From assembly GCA_965200465.1 (NCBI GenBank), contig OZ241358.1, forward strand, positions 124,001 through 188,000: DNA of 64,000 bases, written 5' to 3'. The translations under genes and the position numbers were made by a program. The stretch's first letter is position 1. Every line of letters starts with the position of its first letter. The DNA comes from Azophilus sp965200465. GTDB lineage: Bacteria; Pseudomonadota; Gammaproteobacteria; Pseudomonadales; Azotimanducaceae. A model generated the notes under the pieces. The model was given only the letters and a program-made list of their open reading frames with translations. It had not been told where the DNA came from and made no database searches. This document shows positions 23,602-30,787 of this stretch, one piece after another.

Positions 23602-23949
23602 ATGACAACCTTTGAAACCGTGCTGATGCTGCTGCTGGTGCTTGACGCCCTGGCGCTCGGCGGGCTGGTTTTGCTGCAGCAGGGCCGCGGGGCGGACGCC
23701 GGCGCCGCCTTCGGCGCCGGCGCGTCGAACACGATGTTCGGCAGCACAGGCTCCGCGTCTTTTTTGGTCAAGGCCACGGTTTGGCTGGCCATTGGCTTCT
23801 TCGTGATCTCGTTCGGCTTGGCGTGGTTCGCCAAGGAGCGGGCCGCCGGCTTGCAGGACCAAGGCGTGCCCAGCGCCGTGGAGACCACCAACCTGCCCGA
23901 ACCGCCGGCCAGTGAGGAGGGCGCGGGCTCGGACATCCCGGATGTGTAG
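23602..23949 (+). CDS. secG: Protein translocase subunit SecG
   Basis: Small accessory subunit of the SecYEG channel. Two membrane helices (VLMLLLVLDALALGGLVLL and ATVWLAIGFFVISFGLAWF) flank the conserved cytoplasmic loop QQGRGADAGAAFGAGASNTMFGSTGSASFL. A hydrophilic, acidic tail follows the second helix. The ATG at 23602 is preferred; the frame is open upstream into tpiA. Two tRNA genes and the rimP-nusA operon follow. Confidence 0.95.
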   Translation: MTTFETVLMLLLVLDALALGGLVLLQQGRGADAGAAFGAGASNTMFGSTGSASFLVKATVWLAIGFFVISFGLAWFAKERAAGLQDQGVPSAVETTNLPEPPASEEGAGSDIPDV

Positions 23950-24008
23950 CCGGCGAGCGGTCCTTTAAGGATGCGGACCTCGTTTGGCGTTAAGGGCTGC
24001 ATGGCAGT

Positions 24009-24095
24009 GCCGAAGTGGTGGAATTGGCAGACACGCTATCTTGAGGGGGTAGTGGGCGTTCGCCCGTGCGAGTTCGAGTCTCGCCTTCGGCACCA
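24009..24095 (+). tRNA. tRNA-Leu(GAG)
   Basis: An 87-nt class II tRNA with a seven-base acceptor stem (GCCGAAG with CTTCGGC), an encoded ACCA end and a long variable arm. The anticodon stem CTATC/GGTAG closes a TTGAGGG loop, giving anticodon GAG. The TTCGAGT T-loop is present. The position after secG is the conserved one. Confidence 0.97.
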
Positions 24096-24136
24096 TAACT
24101 CTTTGGCCCAAAAGACGAAAAAAAGCGTTTTGGAGG

Positions 24137-24165
24137 TTGCAGGCCGCTTTTGGCGGCCCTATAAT
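24137..24165 (+). promoter_or_regulatory. Strong sigma-70 promoter of the initiator tRNA-rimP-nusA operon
   Basis: TTGCAG (24137-24142), a 17-bp spacer and a perfect TATAAT (24160-24165) lie 15 bp before the initiator tRNA. The spacer region is almost entirely an inverted repeat (GGCCGC-TTTTG-GCGGCC), which could be an operator or merely GC-rich symmetry. Confidence 0.75.
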
Positions 24166-24180
24166 GCGCCATCGCGCTGA

Positions 24181-24257
<77 letters not shown>

Positions 24258-24271
24258 TGTTAAGGAGATCG

Positions 24272-24300
24272 AAAAGGCCCCTCTTTAGGGGCCTTTTCTT
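24272..24300 (+). terminator. Rho-independent terminator after initiator tRNA
   Basis: The stem AAAAGGCCCC/GGGGCCTTTT with a 6-nt loop (TCTTTA) ends in a T-rich tail. It would end most transcripts after the tRNA; transcription into rimP-nusA must read through it. Confidence 0.85.
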
Positions 24301-24378
24301 AGGCGGCGCCCGATGGCGGCGTCTTTGGAGGTGGTTGGCGCGCAAGGCTGACGGCTCAGTTCGCATGGCTGATTTTCG

Positions 24379-24403
24379 AAATGGGCGTTAAGCCCATTTT
24401 TTG
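24379..24403 (+). terminator. Second terminator-like hairpin immediately upstream of rimP
   Basis: An 8-bp stem (AAATGGGC/GCCCATTT) with a GTTAA loop runs into a T tract that ends only about 11 nt before the rimP GTG. Together with the terminator at 24272 it makes a double stop in the leader of the nusA operon. It may serve as a read-through control point, since NusA itself modulates intrinsic termination and is autoregulated in E. coli. Confidence 0.7.
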
Positions 24404-24413
24404 TTGGTGGACA

Positions 24414-24872
24414 GTGAATCAGACGGAACAACGCATAGGGGGGCTTTTGGCGCCGGCGGCGGCGGCCTTCGGCTGCGCCCTTTGGGGCGTGGAGTATCTG
24501 TCCGCCGGCAAGCGCTCGCGCCTGCGGGTCTATATCGACAAGCCCGGCGGCGTTTCCATAGGGGACTGCGAAAAGGTCAGCCGTGAAATGAGCGACATTC
24601 TGGACCTTGAGGGCCTTATCGAACAAGGCTACGACCTAGAAGTGTCCTCGCCGGGGTTCGACCGAATTCTCTTCAACGCCGAGCAGTGTGCCGGCAGCAT
24701 CGGCGAGACCATTGAGGTGCGCTTGAATTTCCCATTGGCAGGCCGGCGGCGCTTCGTTGGCCTGCTGTCAGGCGTTGAGGATGCGCAGGTTTTGCTGCGC
24801 GTTGAGGACGCGGAGTACCTGCTACCCCTTGAAAACGTGCAGCGAGCCCGGGTCATCCCGCGTTTTGACTAA
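24414..24872 (+). CDS. rimP: Ribosome maturation factor RimP
   Basis: RimP helps 30S subunit maturation, including S12 and S19 assembly. The 152-aa product has the family features: GCALWGVEYLSAGKRSRLRVYIDKPGGVSIGDCEKVSREM, then LEVSSPGFDRILF, and a C-terminal Sm-like domain (RRFVGLLSGVEDAQVLLRVEDAEYLLPLENVQRARV). The GTG at 24414 is preferred because a start further upstream would lie inside the leader hairpin. It is separated by 16 bp from nusA. Confidence 0.95.
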   Translation: MNQTEQRIGGLLAPAAAAFGCALWGVEYLSAGKRSRLRVYIDKPGGVSIGDCEKVSREMSDILDLEGLIEQGYDLEVSSPGFDRILFNAEQCAGSIGETIEVRLNFPLAGRRRFVGLLSGVEDAQVLLRVEDAEYLLPLENVQRARVIPRFD

Positions 24873-24888
24873 GGGTGCGGCAACAGGC

Positions 24889-26394
24889 ATGACAAAAGAC
24901 ATCTTTCTGGTGGTGGACGCGGTTTCCCACGAAAAGGGCGTTTCCAAGGAGGTGATTTTCAGCGCCATTGAGAGCGCCTTGGCGATGGCGACCAAGAAGC
25001 GCTATGACGAGCAGGCTGAGTTTCGCGTCGCCATAGACCGGGAGACCGGGGACTACGAAACCTTCCGCGTCTGGACGGTTACGGACATGGAGCAGGAGGA
25101 GGAGCCGAATCCGGCGGCGCAAGTCCCCCCGGACGACCCGCGCGCCGCCGGTCTGGAAATTGGCGGCCGCGTGGAGGAGCCGGTGGAGTCCGTGGAGTTC
25201 GGCCGCATCGCCGCGCAAACCGCCAAGCAGGTCATCGTGCAGAAGGTCCGCGAGGCGGAGCGGGCGCGGGTGGAGGAGGAGTACTCGCCGCGGGTTGGGC
25301 AGCTTGTCGGCGGCGTCGTCAAGCGAGTGGGGCGGGACAGCGTCATCATCGATTTCGGCGACACCGCCGAGGGCCTCATCACCCGAGAGCACCTCATCCC
25401 TCGGGAGACCTTCCGGGTGGGCGAACGGGTGCGCGCCCTTTTGTTGGAGCTGCGCCACGACAACCGCGGCCCGCAACTGATGTTGACCCGCACGTCGCCG
25501 GACATGCTGGTGGAGCTGTTCAAAATAGAAGTGCCGGAGATATCCGAGGACGTCATACAGATCCGCGGCGCCGCCCGGGACCCGGGCTCCAGGGCCAAGA
25601 TCGCAGTGAGCACCAACGACGGCCGCATCGACCCGGTCGGCGCCTGCGTCGGCATGAGGGGCTCCAGGGTGCAGGCGGTGTCCGGGGAGCTCGCCGGCGA
25701 GCGCATCGACATCGTGCCTTGGAACGACAACCCCGCCCAGCTCACCATCAACGCCATGGCGCCGGCGGAGGTGACGTCCATCCAAATCGACGAGGAAAAG
25801 CACAGCATGAACATAGCCGTGGCCGAAGACAAGCTGGCCCAAGCCATCGGCAAGGGCGGCCAGAACGTGCGGCTGGCCAGCGACCTCACCGGCTGGACGC
25901 TCAACATCATGACCGAGCAGGAGGCCGCCGAACTGCAGGAGGCCGAAGCCACCCGTCTGATGGAGGAGTTCATGGAGTCCCTTTCCGTTGATGAGAACGT
26001 CGCCGCAGTGCTGGTGGAGGAAGGCTTCATCACCCTGGAGGAGGTCGCCTACGTCCCGCATGAGGAAATGACGGCGATCGAAGGTTTTGACGATGAAATC
26101 GTTGAGGAGTTGAAAAGCCGCGCCAAGGACGCGCTGCTCACCAAGGCCATCGCTGGAGAGGAGCGGCTTGAGCCGGCTGACGACCTGTTGAACATGGACG
26201 GCATGGAAAGCGACCTCGCCTATCGTCTGGCTGGGCGCGAAGTCGCCACTATGGAGCAGTTGGCCGAACTCGACGTGGCCGAACTCATGGACATTCTGGA
26301 CAACATCGACGAAGAGCGGGCGGCGCAACTCATCATGACCGCCAGGGCGCCTTGGTTTGCAGCGTCCAATGACGGCGCCGAAACCGCTTCTTAA
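24889..26394 (+). CDS. nusA: Transcription termination/antitermination protein NusA
   Basis: RNA polymerase-binding factor for pausing, intrinsic termination and rrn/lambda antitermination. In order: N-terminal RNAP-binding domain (ATG at 24889, MTKDIFLVVDAVSHEKGV), S1 domain (VGQLVGGVVKRVGRDSVIIDFGDTAEGLI), two KH domains (KIAVSTNDGRIDPVGACVGMRGSRVQ and LAQAIGKGGQNVRLAS), and two C-terminal acidic repeats (SVDENVAAVLVEEGFITLEEVAYV and ATMEQLAELDVAELMDI) as in gammaproteobacterial NusA. It has 501 aa. The upstream open frame into rimP is not used. Confidence 0.98.
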   Translation: MTKDIFLVVDAVSHEKGVSKEVIFSAIESALAMATKKRYDEQAEFRVAIDRETGDYETFRVWTVTDMEQEEEPNPAAQVPPDDPRAAGLEIGGRVEEPVESVEFGRIAAQTAKQVIVQKVREAERARVEEEYSPRVGQLVGGVVKRVGRDSVIIDFGDTAEGLITREHLIPRETFRVGERVRALLLELRHDNRGPQLMLTRTSPDMLVELFKIEVPEISEDVIQIRGAARDPGSRAKIAVSTNDGRIDPVGACVGMRGSRVQAVSGELAGERIDIVPWNDNPAQLTINAMAPAEVTSIQIDEEKHSMNIAVAEDKLAQAIGKGGQNVRLASDLTGWTLNIMTEQEAAELQEAEATRLMEEFMESLSVDENVAAVLVEEGFITLEEVAYVPHEEMTAIEGFDDEIVEELKSRAKDALLTKAIAGEERLEPADDLLNMDGMESDLAYRLAGREVATMEQLAELDVAELMDILDNIDEERAAQLIMTARAPWFAASNDGAETAS

Positions 26395-26430
26395 GCAGGC
26401 CGAGGAAAGGAGCGATCAGAGCAGGCGGCG

Positions 26431-28950
26431 ATGACTGACTTCACTGTAAGGCAGCTTGCGGAATCCGTTCGCATTCCGGTCGAACGCCTGCTGAAGCAGA
26501 TGGCGGAGGCCGGGCTGTCGCACACCGACAGCTCCGAGGCCGTCTCCGACGAGCACAAGCGCAAGTTGCTGGCGCATTTGCAGCGCAGCCACGGGTCGGC
26601 GGAGGGGGCGTCCAACAGAATCAGCATGAAGCGGAAATCGGTTGGCACCCTGAAAGTCCCCGGCCAAGGGCGGATGGGCCACAAGGTCAAGGTGGAGGTG
26701 GTGCGTCGGCGCACCTATGTGAAGCCGGAGGCCGCGGACGAAGCCGCCGCGAAGCCGCCGGCCGCGGCGCCCAAGCGGCCGACCGCTGCGGAGCAGGAGG
26801 CGCAGCGCCTGCAGGAACAGGAGAAGCAGCGCAAAGCCGCGGAGGAGGAAGCCCGTCAAACCGCCGCCCGCCAGCAGGAGGAAAAGCAGCGGCGGGTGCC
26901 TGGGGAAGCGCCGCCGAAACAGCCGCAACCGGCCGGCCGGCCGCGCAGCGCCGCAGTGGAGGCCATCAGCGCCGAAGCCGCCGCCGCGCAAGCCAAGGCT
27001 CAGGCTACGGAAAAGGCCGGCAAGCGGGTCAAGGGGAAGGACCGGGACCGCAGCGGGCGCGACAACTTTGGTGAGGGGCGACGGTCGCGGCAGGAACTGT
27101 CGCTTAAGTCCGAACGGCGCAGCCACCGCAAAGTTCGCCGGGCGCAGCCCATCAAGGTGGAGCAGCAGGGAGGCGAATTCAAGCCTACGGAGTTCATCGC
27201 CCGCGAAGTTGAAGTGCCGGACATGATCGCCGTGGGGGACTTGGCCCAACGCATGACGGTCAAGGCCGGGGAAGTTATCAAGACCTTGATGGAGCTTGGC
27301 GTGATGGCCACGATCAACCAGACCATCGACCAGGACATGGCCACCGCGGTGGTGGAGGTGATGGGCCACAAGGTCAAGCTGGTCCATGAGGACGCCATTG
27401 AGCAGGCGCTGGAGAAGTCCCTGCGGATTGAGGGGGAGGGCGAGCCTCGGCCGCCGGTGGTTACCGTGATGGGCCATGTGGACCACGGCAAGACCTCCCT
27501 GCTGGACAAGATACGCCACACTCGGGTGGTCAGCGGCGAAGCCGGCGGCATCACCCAACACATAGGCGCCTATTCGGTGGAAACGGAATACGGCCGCATT
27601 TGCTTCATCGACACGCCGGGCCACGCCGCCTTCACCGCCATGCGGGCCCGCGGCGCTCGGGTGACGGACATCGTGATTTTGGTGGTGGCCGCCGACGACG
27701 GGGTCAAACCGCAGACCGTGGAGGCCATACAGCACGCCCAAGCCGCCGAGGTGCCCATTGTCGTTGCCGTCAACAAGATGGATCTTGAAGGCGCGGACCC
27801 GGAGCAGGTGATCAAGGAGCTGGCCGCGAACCAGGTGATGCCGGAGGATTGGGGCGGAGACGCCCTGTTCGCGCAGGTCTCCGCGGTGACAGGGGAGGGC
27901 GTTCCCGCCTTGCTCGAGGCGGTGCTGCTGCAGGCGGAAATTCTGGAGCTCAAGGCCGTGCCGGATGCGCCGGCCCGCGGCGTGGTCATCGAGTCCCGCT
28001 TGGACCGCGGGCGCGGCCCGGTTTCCACCGTGCTGGTGCAGAACGGCACCCTGCGCCGCGGCGACGTCATTATCGCCGGAGAGCACCACGGCCGCGTTCG
28101 CACCATGCTCGACGATCAGGGCCGGCCAAGCGAACGCGCCGGCCCGTCGCAGCCGGTGGAGGTGCTGGGCCTCAGCGGAACCCCTGGGGCGGGCGACGAC
28201 TTCTCGGTGGTCACCGATGAGCGCTCCGCGCGGGAGTTGGCGGAGTTCCGGCGGGACAAAACGCAGGAGCAGCGCCAAATCATGCAGCAGGCCGCCAAGT
28301 TGGACAACATGTTCGCCGGCTTGGGGGAGGGCGAGAAGCGGGTGCTTAAGCTGGTGGTCAAGGCGGACGTCCGCGGCAGCCTGGAGGCCATCCTGCAGGC
28401 GCTGGTGGAGCTCAGCGAGGCTGAGGTGATCGTCAGCGTGCTCGGTTCGGGAGTGGGCGGCGTCACCGAAAGCGACGTCAATTTGGCGCTCACCTACGGC
28501 GCCGGCGTTTTGGGCTTCAATGTCCGCGCCGACCGCGCCGCCAAGGCCATTGTCGAACGCGAAGGCCTGGACTTGCGCTACTACAGCGTCATCTATGAAC
28601 TGATTGACGACGTCAAACAGGCGCTGAGCGGAATGCTTAGCCCCGAGGTGCGCGAAGAGATCCTCGGCGTCGCCGAAGTGCGGGAGGTCTTTCAGTCGCC
28701 GCGCCTCGGCCGCATTGCCGGCTGCATGGTCGTTGAGGGCGCCGTGCATCGCCACAAGCCCATCCGCGTGCTGCGCGACAACGTGGTCATCTACGAGGGC
28801 GAGCTGGAGTCCCTGCGGCGCTTCAAGGAGGACGTCAACGAGGTGCGCAACGGCACCGAGTGCGGCATCGGCGTTCGCAACTACAACGACGTGCGCCTAG
28901 GCGACCTGATCGAAGTGTTTGAGTCCCACGAGGTGGAGAGGACGCTGTGA
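26431..28950 (+). CDS. infB: Translation initiation factor IF-2
   Basis: GTPase that brings fMet-tRNA to the 30S P site and promotes subunit joining. The 839-aa protein has the N-terminal IF2 domain (TDFTVRQLAESVRIPVERLLKQMAEAGL), a long charged Ala/Glu/Lys/Gln-rich linker, the second N domain (ITVKAGEVIKTLMELGVMATINQTID), then the G domain with GHVDHGKT (348-355), DTPGHAAF and NKMD, and domains II-IV ending in the fMet-tRNA-binding C2 region. Its TGA overlaps the rbfA ATG as TGATG. Confidence 0.98.
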   Translation: MTDFTVRQLAESVRIPVERLLKQMAEAGLSHTDSSEAVSDEHKRKLLAHLQRSHGSAEGASNRISMKRKSVGTLKVPGQGRMGHKVKVEVVRRRTYVKPEAADEAAAKPPAAAPKRPTAAEQEAQRLQEQEKQRKAAEEEARQTAARQQEEKQRRVPGEAPPKQPQPAGRPRSAAVEAISAEAAAAQAKAQATEKAGKRVKGKDRDRSGRDNFGEGRRSRQELSLKSERRSHRKVRRAQPIKVEQQGGEFKPTEFIAREVEVPDMIAVGDLAQRMTVKAGEVIKTLMELGVMATINQTIDQDMATAVVEVMGHKVKLVHEDAIEQALEKSLRIEGEGEPRPPVVTVMGHVDHGKTSLLDKIRHTRVVSGEAGGITQHIGAYSVETEYGRICFIDTPGHAAFTAMRARGARVTDIVILVVAADDGVKPQTVEAIQHAQAAEVPIVVAVNKMDLEGADPEQVIKELAANQVMPEDWGGDALFAQVSAVTGEGVPALLEAVLLQAEILELKAVPDAPARGVVIESRLDRGRGPVSTVLVQNGTLRRGDVIIAGEHHGRVRTMLDDQGRPSERAGPSQPVEVLGLSGTPGAGDDFSVVTDERSARELAEFRRDKTQEQRQIMQQAAKLDNMFAGLGEGEKRVLKLVVKADVRGSLEAILQALVELSEAEVIVSVLGSGVGGVTESDVNLALTYGAGVLGFNVRADRAAKAIVEREGLDLRYYSVIYELIDDVKQALSGMLSPEVREEILGVAEVREVFQSPRLGRIAGCMVVEGAVHRHKPIRVLRDNVVIYEGELESLRRFKEDVNEVRNGTECGIGVRNYNDVRLGDLIEVFESHEVERTL

Positions 28951-29405
28951 TGCCTGCGCCTGGGCGCGAACTGCGCTTGGCGGAACTCCTGCGTGAGGAG
29001 TTGGCCGGGATCATTCAGTTGCAAATGCGGGACCCGCGCATCGGCATGGTCAGCGTCAATGAGGTCCGCATTGCCAAGGACTTCGCCTATGCGGATGTCT
29101 ATGTGTCCGCCTTGGAGGGAAGCGATGCGGCGGAGCCGTCGGCCAAGCGCAAGGCTGCGCTGATTGACGTCCTGAACAGGGCTGCCGGCTTTTTCCGGTC
29201 TGAACTGGCCAAGCGCCATCGCCTGCGCGGCACCCCCAAGCCCCGCTTTCACTATGACGACTCCTTGGCGCGGGGGCGCCGCTTGGAGAAGTTGATCGAC
29301 CAAGCCACTGCGGCCGACCGGCTGAACAAGGCCGCGCCGCCCCCGGCCGGCCTGGTCGGCAATGGCTTGGACGGCGGCCGGCGGTTGGTGCAGCATGGGC
29401 GGTAG
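28950..29405 (+). CDS. rbfA: 30S ribosome-binding factor RbfA
   Basis: KH-fold factor for late 30S maturation and 16S 5'-end processing. It has the family blocks LLREELAGIIQLQMRDPRIGMVSVNEVRIAKDFAYADVYVS and the C-terminal LRGTPKPRFHYDDSLARGRRLEKLI. A 30-residue, low-complexity C-terminal extension (AAPPPAGLVGNGLDGG) overlaps the start of truB by 11 bp. The ATG at 28950 is used rather than the GTG one codon earlier. Confidence 0.95.
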   Translation: MPAPGRELRLAELLREELAGIIQLQMRDPRIGMVSVNEVRIAKDFAYADVYVSALEGSDAAEPSAKRKAALIDVLNRAAGFFRSELAKRHRLRGTPKPRFHYDDSLARGRRLEKLIDQATAADRLNKAAPPPAGLVGNGLDGGRRLVQHGR

Positions 29406-30324
29406 GCGGGCTAGGCGGGGGCGCCGAGTTGACGGCTTGGTCGTCATCGACAAGCCCCAAGGCATGACTTCCAACGAAGCGGTGCAGAAAGCCAAGCGCT
29501 TGTTTGGTGCGCAAAAGGTCGGCCACACGGGCAACCTGGACCCCTTGGCGACCGGCGTTCTGCCGCTTTGCTTTGGCGAGGCCACAAAGTTTTCGCGTTA
29601 TCTGCTGGCCTCCGACAAGCGCTATTGGGCGCGCATTAAGCTCGGCGTGGCCACGGACACCGGCGATGCCGACGGCAAGGTGGTTTGCGAGCGGTCCGCC
29701 GTCGCCGTCCGCCGCGCCGACGTGGAGGCCGTTCTCGATCACTTTCGTGGGCGCATTCAGCAAGTGCCCTCCATGTTCTCCGCCATCAAGCATCAGGGGC
29801 AGCCGCTTTACAAACTGGCCCGCCAAGGCCTGGAGGTCGAGCGCGAGGCCCGCACCGCCGTCATTTACTCCAATGAGCTGGCGGTCTTTGACGGGGACGA
29901 GCTTGAATTGGAGATTCATTGCAGCAAGGGCACCTATGTTCGCACCCTTGCCGAGGATCTGGGCGAGCGGCTCGGTTGCGGCGCCCATGTGACGGCTTTG
30001 CGGCGGCGCCAAGCCGGGCCCTACGATGAGCGGGACTTGGTGACCTTTGCCGAATTGGAGCGGCTGCGGAATCAGGAGGGCGGCTCCCTGGACTCGCTGT
30101 TGTTGCCGTTGTCGAGCGCCGTGCGCGAATGGCCGCAAGTTCAATTGTCGCCGGATGCCGCCTATCATGTGCGCCAAGGCCAGCCGGTGCTGGCGCCCCA
30201 TGCGCCCACTTGCGGCTGGGTGCGGTTGGCGGAGGCCGGCGACGGCGCCGCGAGGTTTCTCGGCGTTGGCGAAGTGCTCGATGATGGGCGCATTGCCCCC
30301 CGGCGGCTGGTTAAGGCTGGTTAG
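29395..30324 (+). CDS. truB: tRNA pseudouridine55 synthase TruB
   Basis: Makes pseudouridine 55 in the T-arm of tRNAs. The catalytic Asp lies in the GHTGNLDPLATGVLPLCFGEATKF motif. Other TruB blocks are DGLVVIDKPQGMTSNEAV, KRYWARIKLGVATDTGDADG, PPSMFSAIK-like QVPSMFSAIKHQGQPLYKLAR and CSKGTYVRTLAEDLGERLGCGAHVTALRR. The C-terminal PUA-like domain is present. The ATG at 29395 overlaps the rbfA end. It has 309 aa. Confidence 0.97.
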   Translation: MGGRRARRGRRVDGLVVIDKPQGMTSNEAVQKAKRLFGAQKVGHTGNLDPLATGVLPLCFGEATKFSRYLLASDKRYWARIKLGVATDTGDADGKVVCERSAVAVRRADVEAVLDHFRGRIQQVPSMFSAIKHQGQPLYKLARQGLEVEREARTAVIYSNELAVFDGDELELEIHCSKGTYVRTLAEDLGERLGCGAHVTALRRRQAGPYDERDLVTFAELERLRNQEGGSLDSLLLPLSSAVREWPQVQLSPDAAYHVRQGQPVLAPHAPTCGWVRLAEAGDGAARFLGVGEVLDDGRIAPRRLVKAG

Positions 30325-30399
30325 CGTTCGGGGCCTACTGCAAATATGCGCGGTTGGCCCTAAGTGGTTTGCATGTTGAGCATATTGGGAGAAGAAAAA

Positions 30400-30669
30400 A
30401 TGGCGTTGTCGGCACAAGCGAAGGCGGAGGTCATCAAGGCGCACCAGACGGAGCAGGGCGACACCGGCTCCCCTGAGGTTCAGGTGGCGCTCCTGACGAC
30501 CAACATCAATGCGCTGCAGGAGCACTTCAGCACCCACAAGAAGGACCACCACTCCCGGCGGGGGTTGATCCGCATGGTGAATCAGCGGCGCAAGCTGCTC
30601 GACTACCTGAAGAATAAGGATAGATCGCGCTACCAAGCGTTGATTAAGCGCCTCAACCTAAGAAGGTAG
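30400..30669 (+). CDS. rpsO: 30S ribosomal protein S15
   Basis: Primary-binding small-subunit protein for the central domain of 16S rRNA. The 89-residue sequence contains GDTGSPEVQVALLTTNINALQEHFSTHKKDHHSRRGLIRMVNQRRKLLDYLKNKD, the hallmark of S15. The ATG at 30400 follows a GGAGAAG ribosome-binding site. An S15-pnp pairing and an intergenic hairpin follow, as in E. coli. Confidence 0.98.
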   Translation: MALSAQAKAEVIKAHQTEQGDTGSPEVQVALLTTNINALQEHFSTHKKDHHSRRGLIRMVNQRRKLLDYLKNKDRSRYQALIKRLNLRR

Positions 30670-30681
30670 GGCGCTGCAATG

Positions 30682-30707
30682 GCCGAACTCCCTTGCGGGG
30701 GTTCGGC
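30682..30707 (+). promoter_or_regulatory. Hairpin between rpsO and pnp (candidate RNase III/PNPase control site)
   Basis: An 11-bp stem (GCCGAACTCCC with GGGGGTTCGGC, one G-U pair) closed by a TTGC tetraloop, with no T tract. In E. coli a long stem-loop at this place is cut by RNase III and allows PNPase to repress its own mRNA. The position and the lack of a U run suggest a similar role here. Confidence 0.55.
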
Positions 30708-30787
30708 GGCGTAGGCCGCGCAGCCTCCGGCCGGCAAGTTCGGTCCGGAAGCTTTGAGGCGGGAAGTTTGGAGATAAGGAGAAAATT

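Noticed and set aside
26416..28755. 779-codon frame antisense to infB
   Set aside because: His/Gly/Leu-rich shadow of the repetitive infB linker and G domain.
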